Shown here in pieces: positions 44,222 to 54,061 of a stretch of 64,000 nucleotides of DNA. A program made the translations under genes and the position numbers. Positions within the stretch are counted from its first letter, which is position 1. Each line of letters starts with the position of its first letter. The DNA is from Komagataeibacter diospyri (lineage in GTDB: Bacteria; Pseudomonadota; Alphaproteobacteria; Acetobacterales; Acetobacteraceae): NCBI RefSeq assembly GCF_006538165.1, contig NZ_BDLU01000065.1, positions 57,144 to 121,143 on the forward strand, written 5' to 3'. The notes beneath the pieces are model-generated. The model made no database searches, was not told the DNA's origin, and saw nothing but the letters and a program-made list of their open reading frames with translations.

Positions 44222-44815
44222 ATGAAGAACGACAACACAGGGGAGAAGAAGATGACCAACAGCTTTCATGACGAGATGATTGCAATCCTGCCCCGTCTGC
44301 GCGTTCAGGCCCTGTCGCTGACACGCAATCGTGCGGCAGCGGATGATCTGGTGCAGGACGCCGTGTGCAATGCGCTGGCAGCCCAGCACAGCTTTACGCC
44401 GGGTACCAATTTTTCCGCGTGGATGCACCGCATCCTGCGCAACCGCTTCATCTCCGACCTGCGCAAGAAGCGCGAAACCGGGAATATCGAGGATGTGCCC
44501 GCTTCCGCCATGGCGGGTAGCGGCGCGCATGAGGAACGCCTGGTGGTCAAGGAACTGGCCGAAGCCATGAACCGCCTGCCCGCCGACCAGCGCGAGGCGC
44601 TGGTGCTGGTGGTGATGCAGGGCATGAGCTATGACGAACTGGCTGCGGCGACTGGCTGCGCCGTCGGTACCGCCAAGAGCCGCGTCTTCCGCGCCCGTCG
44701 CCAGCTGGCCGCATGGCTGTATGGTGAAGAACGCGATATTTCCACTGTCGAGCTGCGCGGCGCGGTGCAGCGCCTGCGCACACGTGTGCAGGCACGCCCT
44801 GCGGCATCAGTCTGA
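44222..44815 (+). CDS. ECF sigma factor (EcfG-type), second of two
   Basis: A 197-residue sigma factor. Region 2 has ILPRLRVQALSLTRNRAAAD, DDLVQDAVCNALAAQ and FSAWMHRILRNRFISDLRKK; region 4 has LPADQREALVLVVMQGMSYD and GCAVGTAKSRVFRARRQLAA. With NepR directly downstream it is the better candidate for the partner of NepR. ATG 44222 or the in-frame ATG 44252 (after GGGAGAAGAAG) can be the start. It recruits RNA polymerase to stress promoters when PhyR titrates NepR. Confidence 0.88.
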   Translation: MKNDNTGEKKMTNSFHDEMIAILPRLRVQALSLTRNRAAADDLVQDAVCNALAAQHSFTPGTNFSAWMHRILRNRFISDLRKKRETGNIEDVPASAMAGSGAHEERLVVKELAEAMNRLPADQREALVLVVMQGMSYDELAAATGCAVGTAKSRVFRARRQLAAWLYGEERDISTVELRGAVQRLRTRVQARPAASV

Positions 44816-44961
44816 TTGGGTGGATTCCCACTTTGAATTGCGGCATGAGTATGGCACTGACAGTGCTGTCTCCATACAGTATCTTGGAATTTGCAGGGTA
44901 AGATGCAGCCCTGACCCAGACAGGGATTGTGTGAAGTGGGAATTTACTTCGGGATAATGCG

Positions 44962-45144
44962 ATGGCTCTGAAGGACAAGTGTCCTCCCAGGCAACCAGGA
45001 AAGAAGTCCATAAACAGATCGGATGATGCGTTCGAGCTATGGCTGAAGCGGGGGCTGCATCAGCTGTTTGACGACGTGACGAAAGAGCCCGTTCCCGAGG
45101 AACTCCTGCGTCTGATTGAGGAAGACCGGAAACGGACAAAATAA
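44962..45144 (+). CDS. nepR: NepR anti-sigma factor
   Basis: A 60-residue NepR. After a basic N-terminus comes FELWLKRGLHQLFDDVTKEP, then VPEELLRLIEEDRKR, the two helices that clamp the sigma factor, with the conserved V-x-x-EP-V/I-P linker. The size and position between the sigma and kinase genes are typical. The 146-base gap upstream is flanked by ATTCCCACTT (44824-44833) and AAGTGGGAAT (44934-44943), a perfect inverted repeat about 100 bases apart. Confidence 0.9.
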   Translation: MALKDKCPPRQPGKKSINRSDDAFELWLKRGLHQLFDDVTKEPVPEELLRLIEEDRKRTK

Positions 45145-45147
45145 CGG

Positions 45148-46950
45148 ATGTCCGTATTCCCATCTTCCGGTCACGGCAGGCAGGTCCGCCACCGGAGCCT
45201 GTTCAGCCGTGTCGGTCGCGTGTTCGATGCCGTGCGTGGGCGGATGATGGCGATCATTCTGCTGGCTGCCATGCCCATTGCCCTGATCGGGGCGGTACAG
45301 GCATGGCATAGTTATCGCGCCACGCTTGAAGCGCCGGGGGACCGTACCGACCTTACGGTATCGCGCATCGATCTTGAACTGCGTCATGAAGCCGAACATT
45401 TAAGTTCCCTGCTGCAGGCCGTCTCGCGCATGCGGCTGGATGATGCGGGCCTGCGCCATATGCTTGAACTGGTGCAGTCGCTGACCGGGCGGCATTACAG
45501 CCAGATTGCGCTGGCGGATGACCGGGGCAACATCCTGACCGCTGTCGGGCCGCAGAAGGGATCCACCCCACTGGGCATGGACGCCATGCCCCGTTTCCAG
45601 GGGGATGTCGGGCTGGTGGCGCTGACCGATCCGCTCACCCATGTGCCCGCCTATTTCCGCATTACGGTTTCCACCACCATTTATGATGATGTCGGCAGGC
45701 CCGCCCGTCCGGGCTACCTGACGGCGGTCATGCCGCTGTCATGGCGCAGCGCCATACTGCAGGCCAGTGACCCGCGGATGGATCTGGTGCAGCAGAATGG
45801 CCCGGTCGAGGTATGGGTGGTGGACAGCCACGCCCATGCCGCCGTCCCCCTGTGTTCGGATTGCAACTGGTCGCCTCATCCGCCCGAACGTATCATGCAG
45901 TGGGCACGCGCGACCCTGGCGATGGGGGAGGAACATGCCCACATCACCCTGCCCGATGGGTCGTTTTCCATCGGTCGTGTGCAGGATGGCGTGCATGTCC
46001 TGACCATGACGCGCCGCAACGCGGGGGAGCGGCACGCGGTGGTGATGTTCGCCATATCGCTGGTCAGCAGCGGGCTGCTGCTGCTGATGGGGCTGCTGGG
46101 CGCATCCAAGAGTGCCGATGTGCTGGTGATCACGCCGTTGCGCCAGCTGACCACGTCGGTCAATCAGTGGCAGCTGGGTGGCATGTATGACGTGCGTTCC
46201 AACTGGGCCATGCCGCTGGAGGTCAGGCAGCTTGCCCATGCCTTCAGCAAGGCCACCCGCAAGCTGGCGCGACATGAAAAGCGGCTGGAACGTGCGCAGG
46301 CGCGGCAGGAACTGCTGCTTAAGGAAATGCACCATCGCGTCAAGAACAACCTGCAGATCGTAGCATCGCTGCTGAACCTGCAGGCAGGTCGCATCCGCCA
46401 GCCCGCCGCACGTGAGGAATTCGCGCAGGCGCGTGACCGTGTGCGTGCGCTGGCCACCCTGCATCGCTATCTTTACGCCGATGGCGAACTGTACAGCCTG
46501 AATATGCAGAGCTTCGTGCGCGAACTGTGTGGCCAGATCATGCATGCCATCGGTGAATCCGACGAAAGCCGCATCACGCTGGATATCCGCGTCGATGATC
46601 TGCTGATGGTGCCCGACCAGGCGGTGCCGCTGGCGCTGATCGTGACGGAAGCGGTCAGCAATACGATCAAATACGCGTTTCCCGACCGCCAGCACGGCAC
46701 GCTGGAAGTCGGGCTGCGCGCGCTGTCCGGTAACCGGGCGTGCCTGTGGATCGCCGATAACGGCGTGGGCATGGCGGCGGTGCGCAATCATCCCGGAACA
46801 GAGGAAGGGCGCAGCGGCATCGGCATGCAGCTGATCCGTGGCTTTGCCCGGCAACTGGGTGGTGAACTGCAGATGTTCGAGGAAAACGGGACACGTTATG
46901 TCCTTGTTTTTCCACTAAAGCAGCCCGAACAGGATGAAATGGCGGGCTGA
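45148..46950 (+). CDS. HisKA_2-type sensor histidine kinase (PhyK-like)
   Basis: A 600-residue membrane sensor kinase. TM1 is around residues 33-54 (MMAIILLAAMPIALIGAVQA) and TM2 around 300-322 (VVMFAISLVSSGLLLLMGLL), enclosing an extracytoplasmic sensing region of about 240 residues that resembles a Cache/PAS fold. A short HAMP-like linker follows. The HisKA_2 box is LLLKEMHHRVKNNLQIVASL with the phospho-accepting His. The ATPase domain has VTEAVSNTIKYAF (N-box), IADNGVGMAAV (G1) and GIGMQLIRGFARQLGG (G2). It starts three bases after nepR and is the probable PhyR kinase. Confidence 0.9.
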   Translation: MSVFPSSGHGRQVRHRSLFSRVGRVFDAVRGRMMAIILLAAMPIALIGAVQAWHSYRATLEAPGDRTDLTVSRIDLELRHEAEHLSSLLQAVSRMRLDDAGLRHMLELVQSLTGRHYSQIALADDRGNILTAVGPQKGSTPLGMDAMPRFQGDVGLVALTDPLTHVPAYFRITVSTTIYDDVGRPARPGYLTAVMPLSWRSAILQASDPRMDLVQQNGPVEVWVVDSHAHAAVPLCSDCNWSPHPPERIMQWARATLAMGEEHAHITLPDGSFSIGRVQDGVHVLTMTRRNAGERHAVVMFAISLVSSGLLLLMGLLGASKSADVLVITPLRQLTTSVNQWQLGGMYDVRSNWAMPLEVRQLAHAFSKATRKLARHEKRLERAQARQELLLKEMHHRVKNNLQIVASLLNLQAGRIRQPAAREEFAQARDRVRALATLHRYLYADGELYSLNMQSFVRELCGQIMHAIGESDESRITLDIRVDDLLMVPDQAVPLALIVTEAVSNTIKYAFPDRQHGTLEVGLRALSGNRACLWIADNGVGMAAVRNHPGTEEGRSGIGMQLIRGFARQLGGELQMFEENGTRYVLVFPLKQPEQDEMAG

Positions 46951-46952
46951 AT

Positions 46953-46970
46953 CCATGCAAAAATGCATGG
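46953..46970 (+). terminator. weak hairpin after the sensor kinase gene
   Basis: CCATGCA, AAAA, TGCATGG directly after the kinase stop. The stem is short and no T run follows, so termination is only possible. Confidence 0.35.
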
Positions 46971-47048
46971 CAGAGTTATGGTGTCGTCAGTTTCCGGCCG
47001 TGGATGATGGCTGTCCCTGTGTCGTGTCCTTCGGTATAGGGAGCGGTC

Positions 47049-48764
47049 ATGAACGATGACAAGACAGTGATGAAGGCGTGGACAAGGGCACAGTCGCGTC
47101 TTGGACGCCGACAGGCCATGCCGGTTGTGTTGCTCGGGCTGGCCCTGGCCGCGACTGCGGTGGGACAGGTCTGGTGCATTGCCAGCGTGCTGGCCAGCGT
47201 GCTGGTGCCTGGCGGGGAACCGGCGGTGACGTGGGCGCTTGCGGGGCTGGTTGGACTGGCCATCGTGCGCGCTGTCTTGCAGATGGGTGCGGACATCCTT
47301 GCCGCCCGTGCGGGCATGAAGGCGCGCGCGCGGTTGCGTGGCGGGGTGCTGGACGCCATCCTGCGCGGTGGGCCGGGACTGCTGCGCAGGCACCATACGG
47401 GGGAACTGACTGCACTGGCCGTTGACCGGATCGAGGCGCTGGATGGTTTCTTCGCACGCTGGCTGCCGGCTTCCGTGCTGTGGGTCGCGGCCCCGCTTGT
47501 CATCGGTGTCCTTGCCGCCTTCGTTCAGCCGGGCTCGGCTCTGATCATGGCGATATGCGGTATTGCCGTACCGTTCGGGCAGGCGCTGTTCGGGATCGGG
47601 GCGGCGGTTGCCTCGCGCAACCAGTTCCTTGCCATGACGCGCCTGCAGGCGCGCTTCCTTGACCGTGTGCGCGGCATCGCCACCATTGTCCTGTCAGGCC
47701 GGACGGAAGATGAAACCCGCAGGCTTGCCGCCGCGGCGGAGGAACTGCGCGTGCGCACCATGAAGGTGCTGCGGGTTGCGTTCCTGTCATCGGCCTCCAT
47801 CGACTGCGCGCTGGTCGTGGCCCTTGTGCTGGTGGCGCTGCGCAATGGCGCGCAGCTCATGGCGCTGCATGACCAGGGGGGCGTGCCTGCGACTGTTATG
47901 GCGGCCCATGTCGCGCGCGGGCTGTTTGTTGTGCTGCTGGTGCCGGAATTCTTTGCCCCTTTCCGCAGTCTTGCGCTGGCGTATCAGGATCGCGCCCATG
48001 CATCGGGCGCGGCTGCGGCCATGCGGATCCTGCCGGACGCGGCGGCAGTGCGCGCGGCTGGTCAGGCGGTGTGCGAAACGGGGCAGGGCGTCAGTGTCGC
48101 GTTTGAACATGTAGGCTTTACATGGGACCCCGCACGCGGAGCGACGCTGGATGATGTCTCGTTCACCGCACCCGCCGGACAGACGCTGGTGCTGTGGGGG
48201 GCGTCGGGGTCGGGCAAGTCGACCATAATCGAAATGCTGCTGGGCTTCATCCAGCCCGAAAGCGGGCGCATCACCATCAATGGTGTCGACATGGCCACCA
48301 TCGAACCTGAAACACTGGTCGCCATGACATCATGGATTGGCCAGAAGCCGGTTCTGTTTGCAGGCACCCTGCGCGAAAACATCCTGTTCGCCCGTCCCGA
48401 TGCGACGGACGATCAGTTGCAGGCCGCCATCAGGGCGGCAGCGGCGGATGCATTCATCGCCAACCTGCCACGCGGGCTTGAGACCCTGATTGGCGAAGGC
48501 GGGTTCGGTCTGTCGGGCGGGCAGGCGCAGCGCGTGGCGATTGCGCGCGCCTTCCTCAAGGACGCGCCGCTGCTTCTGCTGGATGAACCGACAGCCCACC
48601 TTGATCCGCAGACCGAAGCCGACGTGTTCGCCAGCCTGCGTGCGCTTGCGGCCCATCGCACGGTCATCCTTGCCAGCCACTCTGCTGCGGTGGAAGGGTT
48701 CGGGGGACAGCGGGTGGACCTTGATCATGGCCGTATTGTCACCAGTGGGGAGAATGCATCGTGA
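47049..48764 (+). CDS. cydD: thiol reductant ABC exporter subunit CydD
   Basis: A 571-residue half-transporter with a six-TM domain fused to an ATPase. The TM domain opens with PVVLLGLALAATAVGQVWCI, and the CydD-like RARLRGGVLDAILRGGP and HHTGELTALAVDRIEALDGF follow. The ATPase has Walker A LWGASGSGKSTIIEMLLGF, Q-loop, signature FGLSGGQAQRVAIARAF and Walker B LLLLDEPTAHLD. CydDC exports glutathione and cysteine and is needed for cytochrome bd assembly. Its stop overlaps the GTG start of cydC. Confidence 0.9.
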   Translation: MNDDKTVMKAWTRAQSRLGRRQAMPVVLLGLALAATAVGQVWCIASVLASVLVPGGEPAVTWALAGLVGLAIVRAVLQMGADILAARAGMKARARLRGGVLDAILRGGPGLLRRHHTGELTALAVDRIEALDGFFARWLPASVLWVAAPLVIGVLAAFVQPGSALIMAICGIAVPFGQALFGIGAAVASRNQFLAMTRLQARFLDRVRGIATIVLSGRTEDETRRLAAAAEELRVRTMKVLRVAFLSSASIDCALVVALVLVALRNGAQLMALHDQGGVPATVMAAHVARGLFVVLLVPEFFAPFRSLALAYQDRAHASGAAAAMRILPDAAAVRAAGQAVCETGQGVSVAFEHVGFTWDPARGATLDDVSFTAPAGQTLVLWGASGSGKSTIIEMLLGFIQPESGRITINGVDMATIEPETLVAMTSWIGQKPVLFAGTLRENILFARPDATDDQLQAAIRAAAADAFIANLPRGLETLIGEGGFGLSGGQAQRVAIARAFLKDAPLLLLDEPTAHLDPQTEADVFASLRALAAHRTVILASHSAAVEGFGGQRVDLDHGRIVTSGENAS

Positions 48765-50458
48765 AGTCCTCGGAAAACCGGGAATTCGCACGGCTGGCGC
48801 GGCGTGAAGGCGTGATGGGGCCGGTGCTGCAGATCCTGCATATATGGCAGCGTCGCGCTCCGCTGCTGACGGCGGGCGCGCTGTTGTCGCTGCTGGCCGT
48901 GCTGATCGGCCTTGTGCTGATGCGCGAGGCGGGAATGCGGGTCGCGGCCATGACGGTGGGCGTGATCGTGGTGACGACCGGCGCGCTGCGTATCTTCGGC
49001 AGTGCACGGGTGATCCTGCGCTATACCGAACGTCTGGTCACGCACGATGCCATGTTCCGCGCGCTGGCGGATGTGCGGGTATGGTTTTTCCGTAATCTGG
49101 CGCGGGGTGCGGCGGCTGGTCTGGGCTTCCGCCGCGCGGGTGACCTGCTGTCGCGGCTGGTGTCCGATGTCGAGACACTGGACGGACTGTACCTGCGCAT
49201 CATCATTCCGCTGCTTGGTGCATGTCTGGTGCTGCCGTTCCTGTTCATCGCCATCAACATGGTCAACACCGTTCTGGCGGTCGTGGTGGCGGGGCTGTTT
49301 GCCTGCGGTGCGTTTGTCCTGCCCCTGATCGCTGCGATGATGGGACGGCGTGAGGGTGGTCAGGTCAACCATGCCAGCGCGCAGCTGCGTATTGGCGTGC
49401 TGGACATGGTGGGGGGGCTGCGCGAAATCGCGACCTTCGGGGCGGAGGGGCGCATGCTGGCCCATGTCCGTGACCGTGATGACGCGCTGTATCGCGCGCA
49501 GATGAAACAGGCCCGGATGCTGGCCATGGCTGGGGCCGCATCCTATCTGTGCGGGCAGGCGGCGGTGGTGGCGGTGCTGGCTGCCGCTCTTGGCCTCGGC
49601 CTGCCGCATATTGCGCCCCTGCCCGCGGCGGCCGTGCTGTTCCTGACGGTTGCGGCATTTGAAAGTGTGGGCGGCCTGACCCGTGCTGGCGCGCTGGCGG
49701 GCAGCATTACCCGGGCTGCGGCCCGGGTCGTGGCCGTCAGTGAAATGCCTGAACCCGCGCCCCCTGAAGGTACCGAACCCGCACCGGCGGGCAGCGATAT
49801 CAGCTTTGGGCATGTATCCTTCCGCTGGAGCGCGAACCGTGCCCCGGTGCTGGATGACCTGAACCTGTCCATTCCGGCGGGCCAGCGTATTGCGGTGCTG
49901 GGGCCGTCGGGTGCGGGCAAGTCCACGCTGGCGGCGCTGCTGCTCAAGGCGGTGGCGCCTCAGGCGGGGTGCATTACGCTGGGTGGGCGTGATATCGCCA
50001 CCATCCGTGATGATGACCTGCGCGGGCGGATTGCGTGGCTGTCGCAGGCGACGCACCTGTTTGCCGATACGATTCGTGCCAACCTGCTGCTTGGTCGTCC
50101 CGACGCGGGTGAAGCCGATCTGTGGATCGCGCTGGAACAGGCCCGGGTTGCGGACGTCGTGCGCGAACTGCCCGATGGGCTGGATAGCTGGCTGGGTGAA
50201 GGGGGCGCCAGCCTGTCAGGCGGGCAGGGCAGGCGGCTGGCGCTGGCGCGTGTGCTGCTGTCACGCGCGCCCATCCTGATACTGGATGAACCGGCCACCG
50301 GACTGGATGCGCGTACCGAGCAGGAATTCCTTCAGACCCTGAATGATGTGACCCATGGCCGTACCGTCATCCTGATTGCGCATCGCCTGACAGGTGTCGA
50401 GAAACTGGATAAAGTATGGCGTATTTCTGACGGAAAAATGGTCAGTGTCCATTCATGA
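48761..50458 (+). CDS. cydC: thiol reductant ABC exporter subunit CydC
   Basis: A 565-residue partner of CydD, starting at GTG 48761 in a GTGA overlap. The TM domain contains RVILRYTERLVTHDAMFRAL, highly characteristic of CydC, and GDLLSRLVSDVETLDGLYLR. The ATPase has LGPSGAGKSTLAALLL, SLSGGQGRRLALARVLLS and LILDEPATGLDARTEQ. It should form the heterodimer CydDC in the inner membrane. No cydAB genes lie nearby in this window. Confidence 0.9.
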   Translation: MKSSENREFARLARREGVMGPVLQILHIWQRRAPLLTAGALLSLLAVLIGLVLMREAGMRVAAMTVGVIVVTTGALRIFGSARVILRYTERLVTHDAMFRALADVRVWFFRNLARGAAAGLGFRRAGDLLSRLVSDVETLDGLYLRIIIPLLGACLVLPFLFIAINMVNTVLAVVVAGLFACGAFVLPLIAAMMGRREGGQVNHASAQLRIGVLDMVGGLREIATFGAEGRMLAHVRDRDDALYRAQMKQARMLAMAGAASYLCGQAAVVAVLAAALGLGLPHIAPLPAAAVLFLTVAAFESVGGLTRAGALAGSITRAAARVVAVSEMPEPAPPEGTEPAPAGSDISFGHVSFRWSANRAPVLDDLNLSIPAGQRIAVLGPSGAGKSTLAALLLKAVAPQAGCITLGGRDIATIRDDDLRGRIAWLSQATHLFADTIRANLLLGRPDAGEADLWIALEQARVADVVRELPDGLDSWLGEGGASLSGGQGRRLALARVLLSRAPILILDEPATGLDARTEQEFLQTLNDVTHGRTVILIAHRLTGVEKLDKVWRISDGKMVSVHS

Positions 50459-50468
50459 AGGGGTGGCC

Positions 50469-50585
50469 ATGCTGGTGGAAAGGATTGACGCGGCTATTTC
50501 CACAGGGCACGAAGTAGCGGAAAACCGGATCGGGTATACCAGAAGGCTGATAGCGATCCGTCTTGAATCCCTGAATCAGGAGTGA
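50469..50585 (+). CDS. possible 38-residue protein
   Basis: ATG 50469 with GAAGGGGTGG upstream opens a frame that reads MLVERIDAAISTGHEVAENR and ends RLIAIRLESLNQE. It is charged and probably helical. It fills the gap between cydC and the lipoprotein gene. The frame is also open upstream into cydC, so it may be a chance ORF. I recognise no family. Confidence 0.3.
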   Translation: MLVERIDAAISTGHEVAENRIGYTRRLIAIRLESLNQE

Positions 50586-50592
50586 ATCCATC

Positions 50593-50967
50593 ATGCGTCG
50601 CCTGTCCCTTCTTCTTGGTCTTGGTCTGCTGACAGGGTGTGCTGGTGGCCATCCGGGTAAATATGTCGTGTTCTTTACCCAGAACTCCACCCAGCTCGAC
50701 ACGCCGGCCCAGATGGTGATCACACAGGCCGCCCAGCGTGCGGTATCGACCCACGCCAGGGTTCGGGTTGAAGGCTATGCCGCCGCCAGTCATGACCTGT
50801 CGGCAGATGAACTGCTGGCGATCGACCGCGCCAAGATCGTGGCCCGCCAGCTGGCGGTTGATGGCGTGGACGCCAGCCGGATCAGCCAGCAGCCGCGTGG
50901 CCCGCTGAACAACGAAAACGGCGCCCTGGCGTCCCGCCGCGTCGAAATCGAGGTTGGTGGACGCTGA
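50593..50967 (+). CDS. small OmpA-like lipoprotein
   Basis: A 124-residue protein. MRRLSLLLGLGLLTGC is a lipoprotein signal with lipobox LLTGC. The mature part is a short OmpA-C-like domain: YVVFFTQNSTQLDTPAQMVI, VRVEGYAAASHDLSADELLA, RAKIVARQLAVDGVDASRI and NNENGALASRRVEIEVGG. OmpA-C domains bind peptidoglycan diaminopimelate; the Asp/Arg pair (D in HDLS, RR in SRRVE) is consistent with this. It probably anchors the outer membrane to the cell wall. AGGAG precedes the start. Confidence 0.8.
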   Translation: MRRLSLLLGLGLLTGCAGGHPGKYVVFFTQNSTQLDTPAQMVITQAAQRAVSTHARVRVEGYAAASHDLSADELLAIDRAKIVARQLAVDGVDASRISQQPRGPLNNENGALASRRVEIEVGGR

Positions 50968-50990
50968 ACGACGGCCTCCCTCCTGATGAT

Positions 50991-52826
50991 ATGACGGCTG
51001 GTGACGGCGCAGCACGCAACCCGCGTGATGTGCTGGCCGAGGTTTTCGGCTTTCCTGATTTCCGTGGGCTGCAGCAGCAGGCAGTGGATGAGGTCATGGC
51101 AGGCCGGGACTGTCTGGTGCTCATGCCCACCGGCGGCGGCAAGAGCGTATGCTATCAGGTGCCCGCACTTGCCCGGCCCGGCACCGGCCTTGTCATTTCC
51201 CCCCTGATCGCGCTGATGGATGATCAGGTCGCGGCCCTGCGCCAGCTGGGGGTAAATGCGGGCGCGCTGCATTCCGAACAGGAAGCCGATGATGCCGCCC
51301 GTGTCCGTTCGGACCTTATGGCCGGGCGGCTGGACATTCTTTATGTCTCGCCAGAACGGCTGCTTTCCCCCGGTATGCTGGAACGGCTGGGGCGGTTGAC
51401 GCTGTCGGTCATCGCGATTGACGAAGCCCACTGCATTTCCGCCTGGGGTCATGAATTCCGGCCCGAATACCGTGAACTTGCGGCCCTGCCGCAGCATTTT
51501 CCCAATGTGCCCCGCATTGCCCTGACGGCCACGGCGGATGCGCGCACGCGTACCGACATCCTTGATGCGCTGGCGATGCCGGATGCCACGGTGCTGAAGG
51601 CAAGTTTCCACCGGCCCAACCTTGATATTGCAGTAAAGCCCAAGACATCGGAACTGCGTCAGTTGACCGGGATACTGGACCGCCATCGCGGGGCGGCATC
51701 CATCGTCTATTGCGGCAGCCGCAGCAAGACCGAACGGATTGCACGCTCACTTGCAGGCAAGGGATATGCCGCGCTGCCGTTCCATGCCGGCCTGTCGCCG
51801 GTGGAAAAGCGTGCTGCCCTCATGCGGTTCCGTTCGGGCGAGCCGGTGGTGATCGTTGCCACCATCGCCTTTGGCATGGGCATTGACCGGCCTGACGTGC
51901 GCGCCGTGGTGCATCTGGACATGCCATCTTCGCCCGAAGGGTATTATCAGCAGATCGGCCGCGCCGGGCGTGATGGGGAACTGGCCGAAACCGTATTGCT
52001 GTATGGCGGCGACGACATGGCCCGTGCCCGGTACTGGCTGGAACAGTCCAACGCGCCTGATGCCCAGAAGCGGATCATGAGCGCCCGGCTGGAAGCCATG
52101 ATCGCCCTGACCGAGACCACTGGCTGTCGTACGCAGGCCCTGCTGTCGTGTTTTGGCGAGGAACTGTCCACCGCCTGCGGTCATTGTGACAACTGCCGCA
52201 ATCCGGTCGCGACGTTTGACGGCACGGTGGCGGCGCAGAAGGTGCTGTCGGCAATCTATCGCACAGGACAGCGTTTTGGTGCGGTGCATGTGGCGGGTGT
52301 GCTGCGTGGCAAGGCATCGGATATGGCCTCCCGCCATGGCCATGAAAAGCTGAGTGTGTTCGGCATCGGCCGCGACCATCCCGAACCTTTCTGGCGTGGG
52401 GTGATCCGCCAGCTGATCGCCCGTGGCGCGATAAAGGTGACGGGGGAATATAATGCCCTTGCCCTTGAGGAAGGGCGCGCCCGGCCCATATTGCGTGGCG
52501 AGGAGCAGATCATGCTGCGCGAGGACGCGGCCGAGGATCTGAAGGCGGCGGGACGCGGTTCAGGCGGCGGCCAGCGGCCCCAGATGGCTGACCTGACGCC
52601 AGAAGCCGCAGCGCGCTATGAGGCGCTGCGGCAATGGCGGCTGGGGGAGGCGCGGGAACAGGAAATCCCGCCTTATGTCATTTTCCATGATGCCGTGCTG
52701 CATGATATTGCCCTTGAACGCCCGACCACGCTGGATGAGCTTGGCATGATCCGGGGGGTGGGTGGTTCCAAGCTGGCCCGGTATGGTGCGGCGGTACTGG
52801 ATGTACTGACTGATATCGGTGCCTAG
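50991..52826 (+). CDS. recQ: ATP-dependent DNA helicase RecQ
   Basis: A 611-residue RecQ. Helicase motifs: [20 protein letters not shown] (motif 0), [17 protein letters not shown] (I), [13 protein letters not shown] (Ia), [20 protein letters not shown] (II and aromatic loop), [13 protein letters not shown] (III), [12 protein letters not shown] (IV), [20 protein letters not shown] (V) and [10 protein letters not shown] (VI). The zinc-binding cysteines lie in [19 protein letters not shown]-terminal HRDC domain ([20 protein letters not shown]) ends the protein. Confidence 0.95.
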   Translation: MTAGDGAARNPRDVLAEVFGFPDFRGLQQQAVDEVMAGRDCLVLMPTGGGKSVCYQVPALARPGTGLVISPLIALMDDQVAALRQLGVNAGALHSEQEADDAARVRSDLMAGRLDILYVSPERLLSPGMLERLGRLTLSVIAIDEAHCISAWGHEFRPEYRELAALPQHFPNVPRIALTATADARTRTDILDALAMPDATVLKASFHRPNLDIAVKPKTSELRQLTGILDRHRGAASIVYCGSRSKTERIARSLAGKGYAALPFHAGLSPVEKRAALMRFRSGEPVVIVATIAFGMGIDRPDVRAVVHLDMPSSPEGYYQQIGRAGRDGELAETVLLYGGDDMARARYWLEQSNAPDAQKRIMSARLEAMIALTETTGCRTQALLSCFGEELSTACGHCDNCRNPVATFDGTVAAQKVLSAIYRTGQRFGAVHVAGVLRGKASDMASRHGHEKLSVFGIGRDHPEPFWRGVIRQLIARGAIKVTGEYNALALEEGRARPILRGEEQIMLREDAAEDLKAAGRGSGGGQRPQMADLTPEAAARYEALRQWRLGEAREQEIPPYVIFHDAVLHDIALERPTTLDELGMIRGVGGSKLARYGAAVLDVLTDIGA

Positions 52827-52888
52827 CCCGTCATGCCGCGTTCGCGTGGCGTGTTCTGTTCCATCGCGTAATCAGGAAACGGTTTTGC

Positions 52889-53395
52889 ATGCGTTGCCCT
52901 TTTTGTGGAAATGACGATACGCAGGTGAAGGACAGCCGCCCGCATGAAGATGGCGCGGCCATTCGGCGCAGGCGCATATGTGGATCATGCGGGCAGCGCT
53001 TCACCACCATCGAACGCGTGCAGCTGCGCGACCTTGTCGTGGTCAAGGCCGATGGCCGCCGCGTGCCCTTCGAACGTGACAAGATGGCGCGTTCGGTCCG
53101 TATCGCGCTGCGCAAGCGCCCGGTCGAGGCTGATCGGATCGAACGGATCGTCAATGGGCTGGTCCGTCATCTGGAAGCCACGGGGGAGACGGATATTCCC
53201 TCACGTGATATCGGGCGGCTGATTATGGAAACGCTGCGTGAAATTGATTCGGTAGCCTATATCCGTTTCGCAAGCGTGCATTGGGATTTCCGTGAAACCA
53301 AGGATTTCGCGGATATTCTGGACACGATTTCGGCTTCCGTCTCGGGTGAGGAGGGGGAAGACTTTCCCCCATCGGGCTCCAGGGACAAAGATTGA
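52889..53395 (+). CDS. nrdR: transcriptional repressor NrdR
   Basis: A 168-residue NrdR that represses ribonucleotide reductase genes. The zinc ribbon is [18 protein letters not shown] and [11 protein letters not shown]. The ATP-cone domain follows with [20 protein letters not shown] and [19 protein letters not shown]. It is not next to ribD or glyA here but precedes nusB, another frequent order. Confidence 0.95.
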   Translation: MRCPFCGNDDTQVKDSRPHEDGAAIRRRRICGSCGQRFTTIERVQLRDLVVVKADGRRVPFERDKMARSVRIALRKRPVEADRIERIVNGLVRHLEATGETDIPSRDIGRLIMETLREIDSVAYIRFASVHWDFRETKDFADILDTISASVSGEEGEDFPPSGSRDKD

Positions 53396-53467
53396 ACTGG
53401 ACCCCGCCACGCAAAGAGGCGATGAAACGCAGAATTCGCAGCAATGTCACAGCAGGAGTAACGCGCC

Positions 53468-54046
53468 ATGACACAGACAGACGGTGACCGGCAGCACAAG
53501 GTCCGTTCCCGCACCGCATCGCGTGTTGCGGCGGTGCAGGCCCTGTTCCAGATCGAACAGGGCAGCGAAAGCCCGGAACGCGTCATAAATCAGTTCATGC
53601 GTCACCGGCTGGGCACGTCCGCATCCGATCAGTGCGATTATGCCGAAGGACACGTGCCCGACGCCGATGCGCGGCTGTTCGGGATCGTGGTGCGTGGCGC
53701 CATGGCACGGCAGGAACGCATTGACACGCTGCTGCATGACATCCTGCCCGCGTCATGGCCGCTGGCCCGTCTGGACCCGGTGCTGCGGGCGATCATGCAT
53801 GCTGCGGGTGGTGAGATGACGGGGGCGGATCCCATACCGGCCCGCGTCATCATCAATGAATACATGGATATCGCCCATGGTTTTCTTGCCGGTGATGAAC
53901 CGCGCATGCTCAACGGCGTGCTCGATGCCCTGTCGCGGCGGATCAATGAACCGGCGGCATCCGTGACGGATGCAGGCAGTGAAACGGTCTTGGTAGTGGA
54001 TGATGCCCCCGTGGCTGATGCCGCCCCCGACAGCAAACCCGCCTGA
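53468..54046 (+). CDS. nusB: transcription antitermination factor NusB
   Basis: A 192-residue NusB, longer than the E. coli protein because of inserts and a C-terminal tail after about residue 160. The core is clear: RTASRVAAVQALFQIEQGSE, LARLDPVLRAIMHAAGGEM, IPARVIINEYMDIAHGFLAG and EPRMLNGVLDALSRRI. NusB binds boxA of rRNA leaders with NusE; a boxA-like leader lies at the end of this window. thiL follows 15 bases downstream. Confidence 0.93.
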   Translation: MTQTDGDRQHKVRSRTASRVAAVQALFQIEQGSESPERVINQFMRHRLGTSASDQCDYAEGHVPDADARLFGIVVRGAMARQERIDTLLHDILPASWPLARLDPVLRAIMHAAGGEMTGADPIPARVIINEYMDIAHGFLAGDEPRMLNGVLDALSRRINEPAASVTDAGSETVLVVDDAPVADAAPDSKPA

Positions 54047-54061
54047 ACCCCGAAGAAAGGC

